Below, in pieces: positions 7,301-14,788 of a DNA stretch of 18,200 bases (the first letter of the stretch is position 1; every line of letters begins with the position of its first letter). The notes under the pieces were generated by a model. It saw nothing but the letters and a program-made list of their open reading frames with translations, searched no databases and was not told where the DNA came from. The translations under genes and the position numbers were made by a program. The DNA is taken from assembly GCA_964393535.1 (NCBI GenBank), contig CAYMUC010000061.1:1-18200 (forward strand), given 5' to 3'. Source of the stretch: CAYMUC01 sp964393535. Its GTDB lineage: Bacteria > Actinomycetota > Acidimicrobiia > Acidimicrobiales > Ilumatobacteraceae.

Positions 7301-8205
7301 CACACACGCTCCACACGGGTCGTTCCGAACAGGCCGGAGGGTTTGAGTACCAGGACCACCAGGATGATGCCGAAGGTGACCGGGAGCACCAGGTCACCGC
7401 CGATCCAGGTGAAGTACCCCACGATGAAGGCATCGATGAGGCCGAGGCCCAGGCCCGCGACGACGGCCCCGACGGGGGAATCGAGGCCTCCGACCGTGGC
7501 GGCTGCAGCGGCGAAGATGAACGGACCGAACATCATGGCGCCCGACAGACCGGCCTGTGGGGCCAGCAGGCTGGCACCCACCGCACCGATGGCTCCGGCC
7601 AGGCCCCAGCCCAGCGCCAGGACTCGACCGACGCGGATACCGACCAATTGCGAACTCGGTTGGTTGTTGGCCACCGCCCGCATGGCCAGGCCGGTCCGGG
7701 TGCGGTTGAACAGCAACCACAACAGGCCCACCATGACCAACAGCACGGCGAAGATGCCGAGGCGTTCGATGCGGACCGCGGCCCCGCCGATGCGCACGAA
7801 GTCGTCGGCATCGTTGGGGAAGGGACTGGGCATGCGCCGTGCGTCCACTCCCCATACGGCTGCGACCAGGTTGTTCAGTCCCAAGAACAAGCCCACTGCC
7901 ACCACCACCACGGCGATGGGCGACTTCTTCTCGATGGGTCGGATGAGGAACCGTTCGGCTCCGGCACCGAGGGCGAAGCCCAGTACTGCCGCACCGGCGA
8001 TGGCGATGGCGACAGGGAAGCCGGTGAGGGTGAGGGTCTGGGCGAAGAACGCACAGAACAGAGCCATCTCGCCCTGAGCGAAGTTCAACTGGCCGCTACC
8101 CCGGAACACGACCACCAACGCCAAAGCCAGCAGGGCGTAGATGGATCCTTTGGCGAGGCCGTCGACAGAGCGTTGGATGAACAAGTCGGTGGCGAAGGCG
8201 AGCAT
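7300..8205 (-). CDS. Branched-chain amino acid-type ABC permease (LivH-like)
   Basis: This encodes 301 residues. I prefer ATG 8205, which has GGGGA 7 bases upstream and starts 2 bp after the LivF stop; GTG 8211 is in frame, overlaps that stop by 4 bp and would add two residues. The N-terminal RGSGQLNFAQGEMALFCAFFA (35-55) is the LivH hallmark. NRTRTGLAMRAVANNQPSSQLVGI in the middle is the conserved cytoplasmic loop that docks the ATPases. About eight hydrophobic segments are visible. It pairs with the LivM-like permease. The end LFGTTRVERV resembles the common LFG.....ERV ending of the family. Confidence 0.93.
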   Translation of the reverse strand: MLAFATDLFIQRSVDGLAKGSIYALLALALVVVFRGSGQLNFAQGEMALFCAFFAQTLTLTGFPVAIAIAGAAVLGFALGAGAERFLIRPIEKKSPIAVVVVAVGLFLGLNNLVAAVWGVDARRMPSPFPNDADDFVRIGGAAVRIERLGIFAVLLVMVGLLWLLFNRTRTGLAMRAVANNQPSSQLVGIRVGRVLALGWGLAGAIGAVGASLLAPQAGLSGAMMFGPFIFAAAAATVGGLDSPVGAVVAGLGLGLIDAFIVGYFTWIGGDLVLPVTFGIILVVLVLKPSGLFGTTRVERV

Positions 8206-8207
8206 CG

Positions 8208-8906
8208 TCACATCCCCAGGTAGGCGGCCTTGACCGCGTCGTCGTTGGCCAGATCAGCGGCGTTTCCGCTGACTGCGATGGAGCCCGTCTCGAGCACATA
8301 GGCCCGTTGCGCCACCTTGAGGGCGAGGTTGGCGTTCTGTTCCACCAGCAACACGGCGGTGCCGAGTTCACGATTGAGGTCCACGAGCACGCGGAACAAC
8401 TCCTGGGTGATGAGTGGAGCGAGACCCAGGCTCGGTTCGTCGCACAGCAACAGGCGAGGCCGGCTCATGAGGGCCCGGGCGATGGCCAACATCTGCTGTT
8501 CGCCACCCGACAAGCTGCCCGCCTTCTGGTTTCGCCGCTCGGCCAAAATGGGAAAAGTCGTGTACCAGCGGTCCAGATCGTCTTTCACCGAACCCGAGCG
8601 CACGAAGGCACCGGCCATGAGGTTGTCCTCCACCGAGAGATCGGTGAAGGTGCCACGACCCTGGGGCACCTGGGCGATACCCGCCCGCACGATGGCATCG
8701 GGACTGGCCGACGAGATGTCGGTCCCCTCGAAGCGAATGGCACCACGACGGCCGATCGTGCCCGACACCGCCCTCATGGTGGTGGTCTTACCAGCACCGT
8801 TGGCGCCCAGGATCACCACGATCTCGCCGTCACCCACGGCGAAGTCGAGTCCATGGAGCACCTCGATGGGGCCGTAGCCGGCCCTCAGACCTTCGACGGA
8901 CAGCAT
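8208..8906 (-). CDS. ABC importer ATPase (LivF-like)
   Basis: This encodes 232 residues, the usual LivF length. Motifs are Walker A GANGAGKT (34-41), Q-loop region QVPQGRGTF (79-87), signature LSGGEQQ (132-138), Walker B RLLLCDEPSLGL (151-162) and H-loop-like VLLVEQN (185-191). The final Gln in the switch position (EQN instead of EH) is usual for LivF proteins. ATG 8906 overlaps the LivG-like stop by one base (TGATG), with GAGG a few bases upstream. It hydrolyses ATP with the LivG-like subunit at the cytoplasmic face of the importer. Confidence 0.95.
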   Translation of the reverse strand: MLSVEGLRAGYGPIEVLHGLDFAVGDGEIVVILGANGAGKTTTMRAVSGTIGRRGAIRFEGTDISSASPDAIVRAGIAQVPQGRGTFTDLSVEDNLMAGAFVRSGSVKDDLDRWYTTFPILAERRNQKAGSLSGGEQQMLAIARALMSRPRLLLCDEPSLGLAPLITQELFRVLVDLNRELGTAVLLVEQNANLALKVAQRAYVLETGSIAVSGNAADLANDDAVKAAYLGM

Positions 8907-9667
8907 CAGACCTCACTTCCCAGATAGGCGGCGATGACGCGTTGGTCAGCGCGAACCTCGTCGGGGGTGCCCTCGGCGATCTTGCGGCCGAACTCCATGG
9001 CCACCACCTTGTCGGACAGCCCCATGACCATGCCCATGTGGTGCTCCACGAGCAACACGGTGAGGCCGAAGCGATCGCGAACCATGCGAATGGTGTCGGC
9101 CAACTCGTCGACTTCGCTGTGGGTGAGACCACTGGCCGGTTCGTCGAGCAGCAACAACTTGGGTCGAGACGCCAACGCCCGTGCGATCTCCAGACGCTTC
9201 AGAGTGCCGAAGGGAAGGCCTGCCGCCGGGTGGAACGCCAGATTGGCCAACCCCAGAGCGGCCAGGATGGCGAAGGCCTCGGACCGCAGCGATTCCTCTT
9301 CGCGCCGTACCCCCAGGCGCAACGCAGCTCTCCAGAAACCCGTACGAGCGCGGCAGTGCGCCCCGGTCATGGTGTTCTCCAACAGACTCATCGACGGAAA
9401 CAGCGCCAGGTTCTGGAACGAACGGGCGATCCCCAAGCGGGCGATGCCATGTTCAGGAACACCCAACAGGTCTCGCCCATCGAAGCGCACCGCACCACTG
9501 GTGGGTTGATAGATGCGGCTGACCACATTGAACATGGTGGTCTTCCCAGCACCGTTGGGCCCGATGAGGCCGCAGATCTGGCCTTCGTCGATGGTGAACG
9601 ACAGACCGTCCAACGCCACGATGCCGCCGAAGCGCACCGAGACGTCCTCAACCTCCAGCAGACTCAC
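8906..9667 (-). CDS. ABC importer ATPase (LivG-like)
   Basis: This encodes 253 residues. I chose GTG 9667 (VSLLEVEDVSVRFGG) because a strong GGGAGGA ribosome site (9673-9679, minus strand) lies 5 bases upstream; an in-frame ATG at 9709 would add 14 basic residues and place this site inside the gene. Motifs are Walker A GPNGAGKT (36-43), Q-loop ARSFQNLALFP (81-91), Walker B LLLLDEPASGL (171-181) and H-loop LLVEHHM (205-211). The signature segment is degenerate, LPFGTLKRLEIARAL (151-165) in place of LSYGQ.RRLEIARAL, so the Gln is missing. LivG proteins do vary here. It is the first gene of the importer operon and is divergent from the acyl-CoA dehydrogenase across 211 bp. Confidence 0.95.
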   Translation of the reverse strand: MSLLEVEDVSVRFGGIVALDGLSFTIDEGQICGLIGPNGAGKTTMFNVVSRIYQPTSGAVRFDGRDLLGVPEHGIARLGIARSFQNLALFPSMSLLENTMTGAHCRARTGFWRAALRLGVRREEESLRSEAFAILAALGLANLAFHPAAGLPFGTLKRLEIARALASRPKLLLLDEPASGLTHSEVDELADTIRMVRDRFGLTVLLVEHHMGMVMGLSDKVVAMEFGRKIAEGTPDEVRADQRVIAAYLGSEV

Positions 9668-9766
9668 CGTGGTCCTCCCTCGCCGAACGGCACCCCGGTG
9701 CGGTGCCATCCGTCAGAGTGGCACACGCACCATGGACAAGTCCTCCAGGAACGTGACATTCGCCAT

Positions 9767-9781
9767 ACCGTACCAGACGGT
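9767..9781. promoter_or_regulatory. Candidate operator: inverted repeat ACCGT-N5-ACGGT
   Basis: Perfect 5-bp arms with a 5-bp spacer lie centrally in the 211-bp gap between the divergent importer and acyl-CoA dehydrogenase genes. The left arm also forms TANNNT-like hexamers on both strands (TACCGT 9766-9771 plus; TACGGT 9772-9767 minus), so a protein bound here could block transcription both ways. A 15-bp dyad fits a TetR-family site, but nothing ties it to the local TetR. Confidence 0.25.
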
Positions 9782-9827
9782 CCCCTCGAGGCACAGGGAT
9801 CGACCGGTTCTCTTCTCACAGTACGGA

Positions 9828-9849
9828 TGAGGCTTTGGGCTTCGCCTCA
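9828..9849. promoter_or_regulatory. Candidate operator: inverted repeat TGAGGC-N10-GCCTCA
   Basis: Six-base arms (9828-9833 and 9844-9849) form a 22-bp dyad that overlaps the expected -35 region of the acyl-CoA dehydrogenase promoter. Position and size suit a repressor site. A single occurrence with a 10-bp spacer is weak evidence. Confidence 0.25.
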
Positions 9850-9864
9850 CGGCGCACGGAGACC

Positions 9865-9870
9865 TAGCGT
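9865..9870 (+). promoter_or_regulatory. Candidate -10 element giving a leaderless acyl-CoA dehydrogenase mRNA
   Basis: TAGCGT fits TANNNT and is followed by exactly eight C residues (9871-9878) and then ATG at 9879. A start of transcription 7-9 bases after the hexamer falls on or next to the A of the ATG. No ribosome site is possible in the C-run. Leaderless genes with TANNNT this close to the start are well known in Actinobacteria. No clear -35 is seen. Confidence 0.45.
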
Positions 9871-9878
9871 CCCCCCCC

Positions 9879-11180
9879 ATGAGCTCTGTACCGGACGTCG
9901 AACTCCCCGATCCCGAACTGTTCCGCAAGGAAGCCCGCGCCTGGCTCGAGGACCATGCCGAACTGCGAGTGGAGACCGACGCCGAGGAAGAGTCGGGCGG
10001 ACCCGTGGCCTGGGGAGTGGGATCCGATGACGTGGCGGTGTTCCACAACATCAGCGACGAGGAGGAGCAGCAGCGCCTCGAGGCCGTGAAGGCCTGGCAG
10101 CGCACCAAGTTCGACGCCGGCTACGCCATGTTGAACTGGCCGGTGAAGTACGGAGGGCGCGGCCTGCCGAACTCCTATGTTCGTCTCTACAACCGGGAGG
10201 AGTCTCGCTTCGTGATCCCGGTGGGTGGCGAACTACCGCCCACCTCCATGGGTCTGGTGGCGCCCACCATCGCTGCGTACGGCACGCCCGAGCAGATCGA
10301 ACGGTTCATCCGCCCCATGATGCGCATGGACCTCGTGGGCTGCCAGCTGTTCAGCGAACCGTCGGCTGGCTCGGACCTCGCCTCGCTGACCACCAAAGCG
10401 GTTCGCGATGGCGACGAATGGGTGCTGGACGGCCAGAAAGTGTGGACCTCGGGAGCACGATTCTCGGAATGGGGTCTGGCCATCGCCCGCCATGACTTCG
10501 ACACCCCCAAGCACCGGGGCCTCACGGCCTTCCTCGTACCCTTCGACGCTGCGGGGGTGGAGGTGCGACCCATCCGCCAGATGAGCGGTGGCGCCAACTT
10601 CAACGAGGTGTTCCTCACAGGAGTGCGCCTGAGCGACGACCTCCGACTGGGTGCCGTGGGCGACGGGTGGAAGGTGGCCCTCACCTGCCTCGGGTTCGAA
10701 CGCGACCACTCGGGCGGGTCGAGCGGCGGTCACACCGGAGGCGGCTTTCCTCAGGTGCTGGCGGCAGCCCAGCACTTCGGTCTGGCAGGTGAAGCCCGTA
10801 CGCGACAGATGCTGGCCGACTTGTACATCCACTCCAAGGTTGCGCAGTACACCAACCGACGGGCCGCCGCTGCGCTCAAGGCGGGCCAGACGCCGGGGCC
10901 CGAAGGTTCGCTGGGCAAGTTGATGTGGACGGCGAACATGACACGGGTGTCCCACGCCATCAGCGCCATCCTGGGGCCACGTCTGGTGGCCGATACCGGC
11001 GAATGGGGCACCTATGCCTGGGCCGAGCACGTACTGGGAGCCCCGGGCTACCGCATCGCCGGCGGCAGCGACGAGATCCAGCGCAACATCATCGGTGAAC
11101 GAGTCCTGGGACTGCCGAGCGAACCACGCGTCGACAAGGACGTCCCCTTCAGCACTGCGCAGCGCGCCGCACGAGGTTGA
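9879..11180 (+). CDS. Acyl-CoA dehydrogenase (FadE type)
   Basis: This encodes 433 residues. This flavoenzyme family oxidises acyl-CoA to 2-enoyl-CoA. Motifs are FSEPSAGSDLASL (158-170, FAD/substrate loop), GQKVWTSGA (185-193) and the C-terminal IAGGSDEIQRNIIGERVLGLP (393-413). The position of the catalytic Glu376 of medium-chain dehydrogenase is Gly here (IAGGS instead of YEGT). A Glu in LGFERDHSG (Glu274) sits where isovaleryl-CoA dehydrogenase has its base, so an alternative catalytic residue is likely. ATG 9879 gives the expected N-terminus (PELFRKEARAWLEDH) and appears leaderless. It reads divergently from the importer and overlaps the Ppx/GppA start by one base. It may act on the compound imported and activated by the neighbouring operons, though substrate class is unknown. 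Confidence 0.93.
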   Translation: MSSVPDVELPDPELFRKEARAWLEDHAELRVETDAEEESGGPVAWGVGSDDVAVFHNISDEEEQQRLEAVKAWQRTKFDAGYAMLNWPVKYGGRGLPNSYVRLYNREESRFVIPVGGELPPTSMGLVAPTIAAYGTPEQIERFIRPMMRMDLVGCQLFSEPSAGSDLASLTTKAVRDGDEWVLDGQKVWTSGARFSEWGLAIARHDFDTPKHRGLTAFLVPFDAAGVEVRPIRQMSGGANFNEVFLTGVRLSDDLRLGAVGDGWKVALTCLGFERDHSGGSSGGHTGGGFPQVLAAAQHFGLAGEARTRQMLADLYIHSKVAQYTNRRAAAALKAGQTPGPEGSLGKLMWTANMTRVSHAISAILGPRLVADTGEWGTYAWAEHVLGAPGYRIAGGSDEIQRNIIGERVLGLPSEPRVDKDVPFSTAQRAARG

Positions 11181-12748
11181 TGCCCGTCACCAGCACCGTG
11201 TTGGCGGCCCTCGACGTCGGCACGAACAGCTTCCACCTCGTGATCGCCCGAGCACTGCCCGACGGCAGGTTCGAGGTGATCACGCGGGACAAAGACATGG
11301 TGCGCCTCGGCCAAGGTGGGGGCGACATGACCTTGATCTCGGTCGAGGCCATGGACCGTGCCGTGGCCGCACTGGCTCGAATGGCTCGCTTGGCGTCGAG
11401 CCACGGTGCGCAGGTGCGCGCAGTGGCCACCAGTGCCGTGCGAGAAGCACACAACGCCGCTGAGTTCCTGGAGCGCGCCGCTCGTGAAGCCGGTGTCGAG
11501 GTGGAGGTGATCTCAGGCGTCGAGGAGGCCAGGCTCATCCACCTCGGCGTGCTCCAAGCGCTCGACGTCTATGAGCGACGCCTGCTCCTGACCGACATCG
11601 GCGGGGGTTCCACCGAGATCGTTCTCGGCCACCGCGGTCATGAGGAGGTGATCCGCAGCTTCAAGTTGGGTGCCGTTCGCCTCACCGAACGGTTCTTTCC
11701 TGGGGGCAGTCAGCATCCGGCAGCCGTGTCGTCGTGCCGAACGGCCGTGCGTTCCGCCCTCGCCGTGATCGAACGAGACGTCCGAGCCGCAGGCTTCGAG
11801 GTTGCCGTGGCGTCGTCGGGTACTGCCGAAGCAGTGGCCCGTATGGTGCACGCCCGAAGGGGTGGTGAGCCGCCTCGGACGTTCAACGGCTTCACCTGGT
11901 CGGTCGCGGAACTCGACGCCGTGACCCAGCAGGTCATCGCCGCTCGAAGCCCCGCAGAACGGCGCAAGATTCCCGGCCTCGACGCCCGCCGCGCCGACAT
12001 CATCATGGCGGGGACGCTGATCCTGGAGAGTGTGGCGCGAGCCTTCGGGGTCACCGAGTTCACCTTCAGCGATTTCGCCCTGCGCGAGGGCGTGCTGCTG
12101 GACACGATGCAACGGCATGTTGGTGCCGACGCTGAACCCCTGCGCGACGTGGCCCGCCGAAGCGTGCGCCAGTTGGCCGACCGGTGCGATGACGATCCAG
12201 CGCACTCGGCCCATGTGGCCCACCTGGCCACCAGTCTGTTCGACCAGACATCGGTGCTCCACGGCCTGGACCTTCGCTGGCGTCACGTGCTGGAGGCTGC
12301 TGCTCTGTTGGCCAACGTCGGCCTCGTGATCAGCCACTCCAAGCACCACCTGCACTCGTACTACGTCATCAGGAACTCGGATCTTGTGGGCTTTACCGAC
12401 CACGAGATCGAACTCATCGCCCTCATCGCCCGCTACCACCGCAAGGGACATCCCAAGGCGACGCATCCCGAGTTCGCCCGACTGGCACCGCCAGATCAGC
12501 AGGCCGTGCGCCGTCTCGCAGGTCTCCTCCGCATTGCGATCGGACTGGACCGGCGACACGACCACAGGGTGTCGACCGTGAGCACCAAGCGGGTGCGCGG
12601 CGCCCTCGAGGTCGTGGTCCACCCCGACCCGACGCAGGACGGTGACGTGAGCCTCGAGTTGTACGCCGCCCAGGAACGCAGCGACCTGTTGGCGGCCGAA
12701 CTGGCACTCCCCGTGCGCCTGAACGTCAGTCGAAGGCCCAGCCTCTGA
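11180..12748 (+). CDS. Ppx/GppA phosphatase family protein (exopolyphosphatase)
   Basis: This encodes 522 residues. The start is ATG 11180, sharing its A with the acyl-CoA dehydrogenase TGA; a TTG one codon upstream is less likely. It has the actin-like ASKHA fold: ALDVGTNSFHL (10-20), ATSAVREA (83-90), ISGVEEARLIHLGV (111-124), LLLTDIGGGSTEIVLG (135-150) and SFKLGAVRLTERF (160-172). The C-terminal half is HD-like (HSAHVAHLA, then ISHSKHHLHSYYVIRNSD and ALIARYHRKGHPK), as in two-domain Ppx/GppA proteins that cut terminal phosphate from polyphosphate or convert pppGpp to ppGpp. Which activity applies cannot be told. The usual HD-type His-Glu/Asp after AALL reads Ala-Asn (ALLANVG), so that domain may not hydrolyse anything. 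Coupling to a catabolic dehydrogenase looks incidental. Its last 23 bp overlap the convergent hydrolase gene. Confidence 0.93.
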   Translation: MPVTSTVLAALDVGTNSFHLVIARALPDGRFEVITRDKDMVRLGQGGGDMTLISVEAMDRAVAALARMARLASSHGAQVRAVATSAVREAHNAAEFLERAAREAGVEVEVISGVEEARLIHLGVLQALDVYERRLLLTDIGGGSTEIVLGHRGHEEVIRSFKLGAVRLTERFFPGGSQHPAAVSSCRTAVRSALAVIERDVRAAGFEVAVASSGTAEAVARMVHARRGGEPPRTFNGFTWSVAELDAVTQQVIAARSPAERRKIPGLDARRADIIMAGTLILESVARAFGVTEFTFSDFALREGVLLDTMQRHVGADAEPLRDVARRSVRQLADRCDDDPAHSAHVAHLATSLFDQTSVLHGLDLRWRHVLEAAALLANVGLVISHSKHHLHSYYVIRNSDLVGFTDHEIELIALIARYHRKGHPKATHPEFARLAPPDQQAVRRLAGLLRIAIGLDRRHDHRVSTVSTKRVRGALEVVVHPDPTQDGDVSLELYAAQERSDLLAAELALPVRLNVSRRPSL

Positions 12749-13625
12749 GCAACTGCGCCAGTTCGACAGGGCGGTCACCTTGGATGCTGTGGCCCGCTCC
12801 GTCGATCACCTGGACCACGGCATCAGGACGGCGTCGGTACACCTCGGTCACGTCGTCGTCGTCGACGACGGGCGAGGCACCACCCCTGGCCAGCAGCAAC
12901 GGACACCGGATGGCTCCCAGCACCTCCCATAACGGGGAGGGCCCGGCGTCGATGGCGTCGGTGCTGCGGGCATGGCTGCGGCGGTCGTAGCGCCATACCC
13001 ACGACCCGTCGTCGAGTTGCCTGGCGTTGTGCAGAATGCCCCGACGCAGCGACGACTCCGAGCGAGTGGGGTGATGCGCCATGGTGCGAGCCAACAGTTC
13101 CTCGAAGCTGGGAAACGACTGCGGACCGTCCACGAAATCGATCACTGCCTTGGCCTTGGCACGATTGACCCCGGGTGTGATGTCGACCAGGCCCAGGCGT
13201 GCCACCAGATGCGGAGCGTGAGCAGCGAGCGCCAGCGACGTGAGGCCTCCCAGCGACATACCCACCACCGCCCGAGCGGCAGGAGCGAGTGCCTCGATGA
13301 CCACCGCGAGGTCGGCCGCCATGGCCTGGGGCGTGTAGAGGCCGTCCTCGCGCCACGAGCTGTGACCATGACCTGGCAGGTCCACCGCCAGCAGCGGCGC
13401 GTTCATCGCCAAGGCGACGGTGTCCCAGGTATGGGCGTTCTGCGCCCCACCGTGCACCAACACCAGTTGCGGCTCACCGACTCCCCATCGCAACGCACTC
13501 AGGTGCCTCTCGCTGGCCACCGGCACCGCCACGCGCTCCACCGAGGGCGCAATGGGAGCGGTCAACTCGAACTCGGCGACATTCTCGTGGAACAGCCCGA
13601 ACTCGTCATACTCGACCGGGTTCAT
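12726..13625 (-). CDS. Alpha/beta-hydrolase fold protein
   Basis: This encodes 299 residues. The core motifs are LVLVHGGAQNAHTWD (54-68, oxyanion HGG), VDLPGHGHSS (81-90), the nucleophile elbow VGMSLGG (Ser124) and GAGHS with His279. The canonical acid after strand 7 is not in its usual place (RGGASPVVDDDD: Ala-Ser before Pro). Asp148 in GLVDITPG, or one of Asp255-258, could serve instead. Esterase, lactonase, thioesterase or C-C hydrolase activity are all possible. The ATG at 13625 overlaps the L,D-transpeptidase stop by 4 bp (ATGA), so it is the third gene of that operon, and it converges on ppx with a 23-bp overlap. There is no signal peptide, so it is cytoplasmic. Confidence 0.88.
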   Translation of the reverse strand: MNPVEYDEFGLFHENVAEFELTAPIAPSVERVAVPVASERHLSALRWGVGEPQLVLVHGGAQNAHTWDTVALAMNAPLLAVDLPGHGHSSWREDGLYTPQAMAADLAVVIEALAPAARAVVGMSLGGLTSLALAAHAPHLVARLGLVDITPGVNRAKAKAVIDFVDGPQSFPSFEELLARTMAHHPTRSESSLRRGILHNARQLDDGSWVWRYDRRSHARSTDAIDAGPSPLWEVLGAIRCPLLLARGGASPVVDDDDVTEVYRRRPDAVVQVIDGAGHSIQGDRPVELAQLLRGWAFD

Positions 13626-14788
13626 GTGTCGGTCCCCTCTGTGGTGGCCGTGCCCGTGGACTCGGTGGGCGCATCGACCTCGGGCGCTTGGGGCACCGTG
13701 GTCGACGTGGCGGGTGGTGTGGGCTGAGGCGCAGTCGTGGTGCTGCTACTGGTACTGGTCGACGAACTGGTCGACGGTGCCACGGTGGTACTCGTGGTGC
13801 TCGACGTACTCGATGAGGTCGTCGTGGTGGAGTAGTCGGGGTCGGACCAGTTCCACACCGGGGGCTGAGCGCCGTACTCCTCGGGTTCCTTCACGCCGTC
13901 CCACACATACACCACGTCGCCAGTGGTCCGCCCCCACGTCACCAGGCTCTGGAAGTAGTCCGAGATGTGCATGGGGATGCGGATACATCCGTGCGAGGCG
14001 GGAAAGGCCGGCACCTCGTGGGCCCCGTGAATGGCGATGCCGAAGTTGAAGTACACGGGGTTGTACAAACCGCCCAACTGGCTCTCGCGCCGACCCTCGA
14101 CACGCCGGTAGTAGCGGAACACCCCACCGGGGGTGACCGACCGGCCACACACGCCGTCCTTGATGGGTTCGGTGCCGCGCTCGTTACCGAGTTCGCCCGG
14201 AGAGATGGTCACCTCCTCGCACCACTCTTCACCGTCGCCACTGGACACGTGGGTGATCAGTACGGGTCGACGGCCGTGGAACACGACCATGACCTGTTCA
14301 GGTAGGTAGATCTCCGTGTGGTTCTCGGTAGCAGCCTCGGGGCGGCGCGGTTGCACGTCGATGGCGCGCTGCATGCGGTCCCATACCTCGGGGGTCACCC
14401 GCCCACGCGCCTGCTGACGAGGAATGCCCATGATCAGTTTCTCGAACGCCCAGACGGCTTGCAGGGTGCGTGTGCCGAACAGTCCGTCCACGGTGCCAGG
14501 GTCGAAGGCAAGGTCGATGAGGCGACGCTGGAGTCGCTCTACCTCGGGTCCCGAGGAACCAGGACCCAGCGTCTGGGTCAGCGGCACGATCCGGTCCACC
14601 TCGGCAACACCCGAGGTGGCGTCACCTGTGGGCGGCAGCGTGGTGGATGGCACGGTCACTACCGTGTCCGCAGGTGCTTCGACGGTGGCGTCACCGTCGC
14701 TGCGCACGGCTCCGGCCACGATGACCGACGCCAGCAGTGCTCCGGCGGCCATTGCCGGAGCCCAGGTCCGGACATGATTCGCCACCAC
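13622..14788 (-). CDS. L,D-transpeptidase with N-terminal peptidoglycan-binding domain and Ser/Thr-rich C-terminal tail
   Basis: This encodes 388 residues. The GTG start at 14788 directly follows the glycosyltransferase stop (TGA-GTG); a second GTG is the next codon. Domains in order: a signal anchor (about 10-28), a short Thr/Pro linker, a PG_binding_1 repeat (LGPGSSGPEVERLQRRLIDL ... VDGLFGTRTLQAVWAFE, about 74-140), and the YkuD catalytic domain (about 158-296) with IAIHGAHEVP (His254) and SHGCIRIP (His266, Cys268). The enzyme forms 3-3 cross-links in peptidoglycan or attaches proteins to it, outside the membrane. The last ~70 residues are almost only Ser, Thr, Pro and Ala, with a closing acidic part, unusual at the C-terminus of this family. 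It may be a glycosylated or wall-spanning spacer. The operon with a dolichol-phosphate-mannose-synthase-like glycosyltransferase fits that idea but does not prove it. Confidence 0.93.
   Translation of the reverse strand: MVANHVRTWAPAMAAGALLASVIVAGAVRSDGDATVEAPADTVVTVPSTTLPPTGDATSGVAEVDRIVPLTQTLGPGSSGPEVERLQRRLIDLAFDPGTVDGLFGTRTLQAVWAFEKLIMGIPRQQARGRVTPEVWDRMQRAIDVQPRRPEAATENHTEIYLPEQVMVVFHGRRPVLITHVSSGDGEEWCEEVTISPGELGNERGTEPIKDGVCGRSVTPGGVFRYYRRVEGRRESQLGGLYNPVYFNFGIAIHGAHEVPAFPASHGCIRIPMHISDYFQSLVTWGRTTGDVVYVWDGVKEPEEYGAQPPVWNWSDPDYSTTTTSSSTSSTTSTTVAPSTSSSTSTSSSTTTAPQPTPPATSTTVPQAPEVDAPTESTGTATTEGTDT

Noticed and set aside
9689..9707. Nested inverted repeat GGCACC/GGTGCC just upstream of the LivG-like gene, considered as an operator
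   Set aside because: Ambiguous pairing and simple GC-rich composition; nothing similar recurs in the other control regions.
11513..12778. A 421-residue open frame on the minus strand across ppx
   Set aside because: The plus strand encodes clear Ppx/GppA motifs; the antisense product has no domain pattern.
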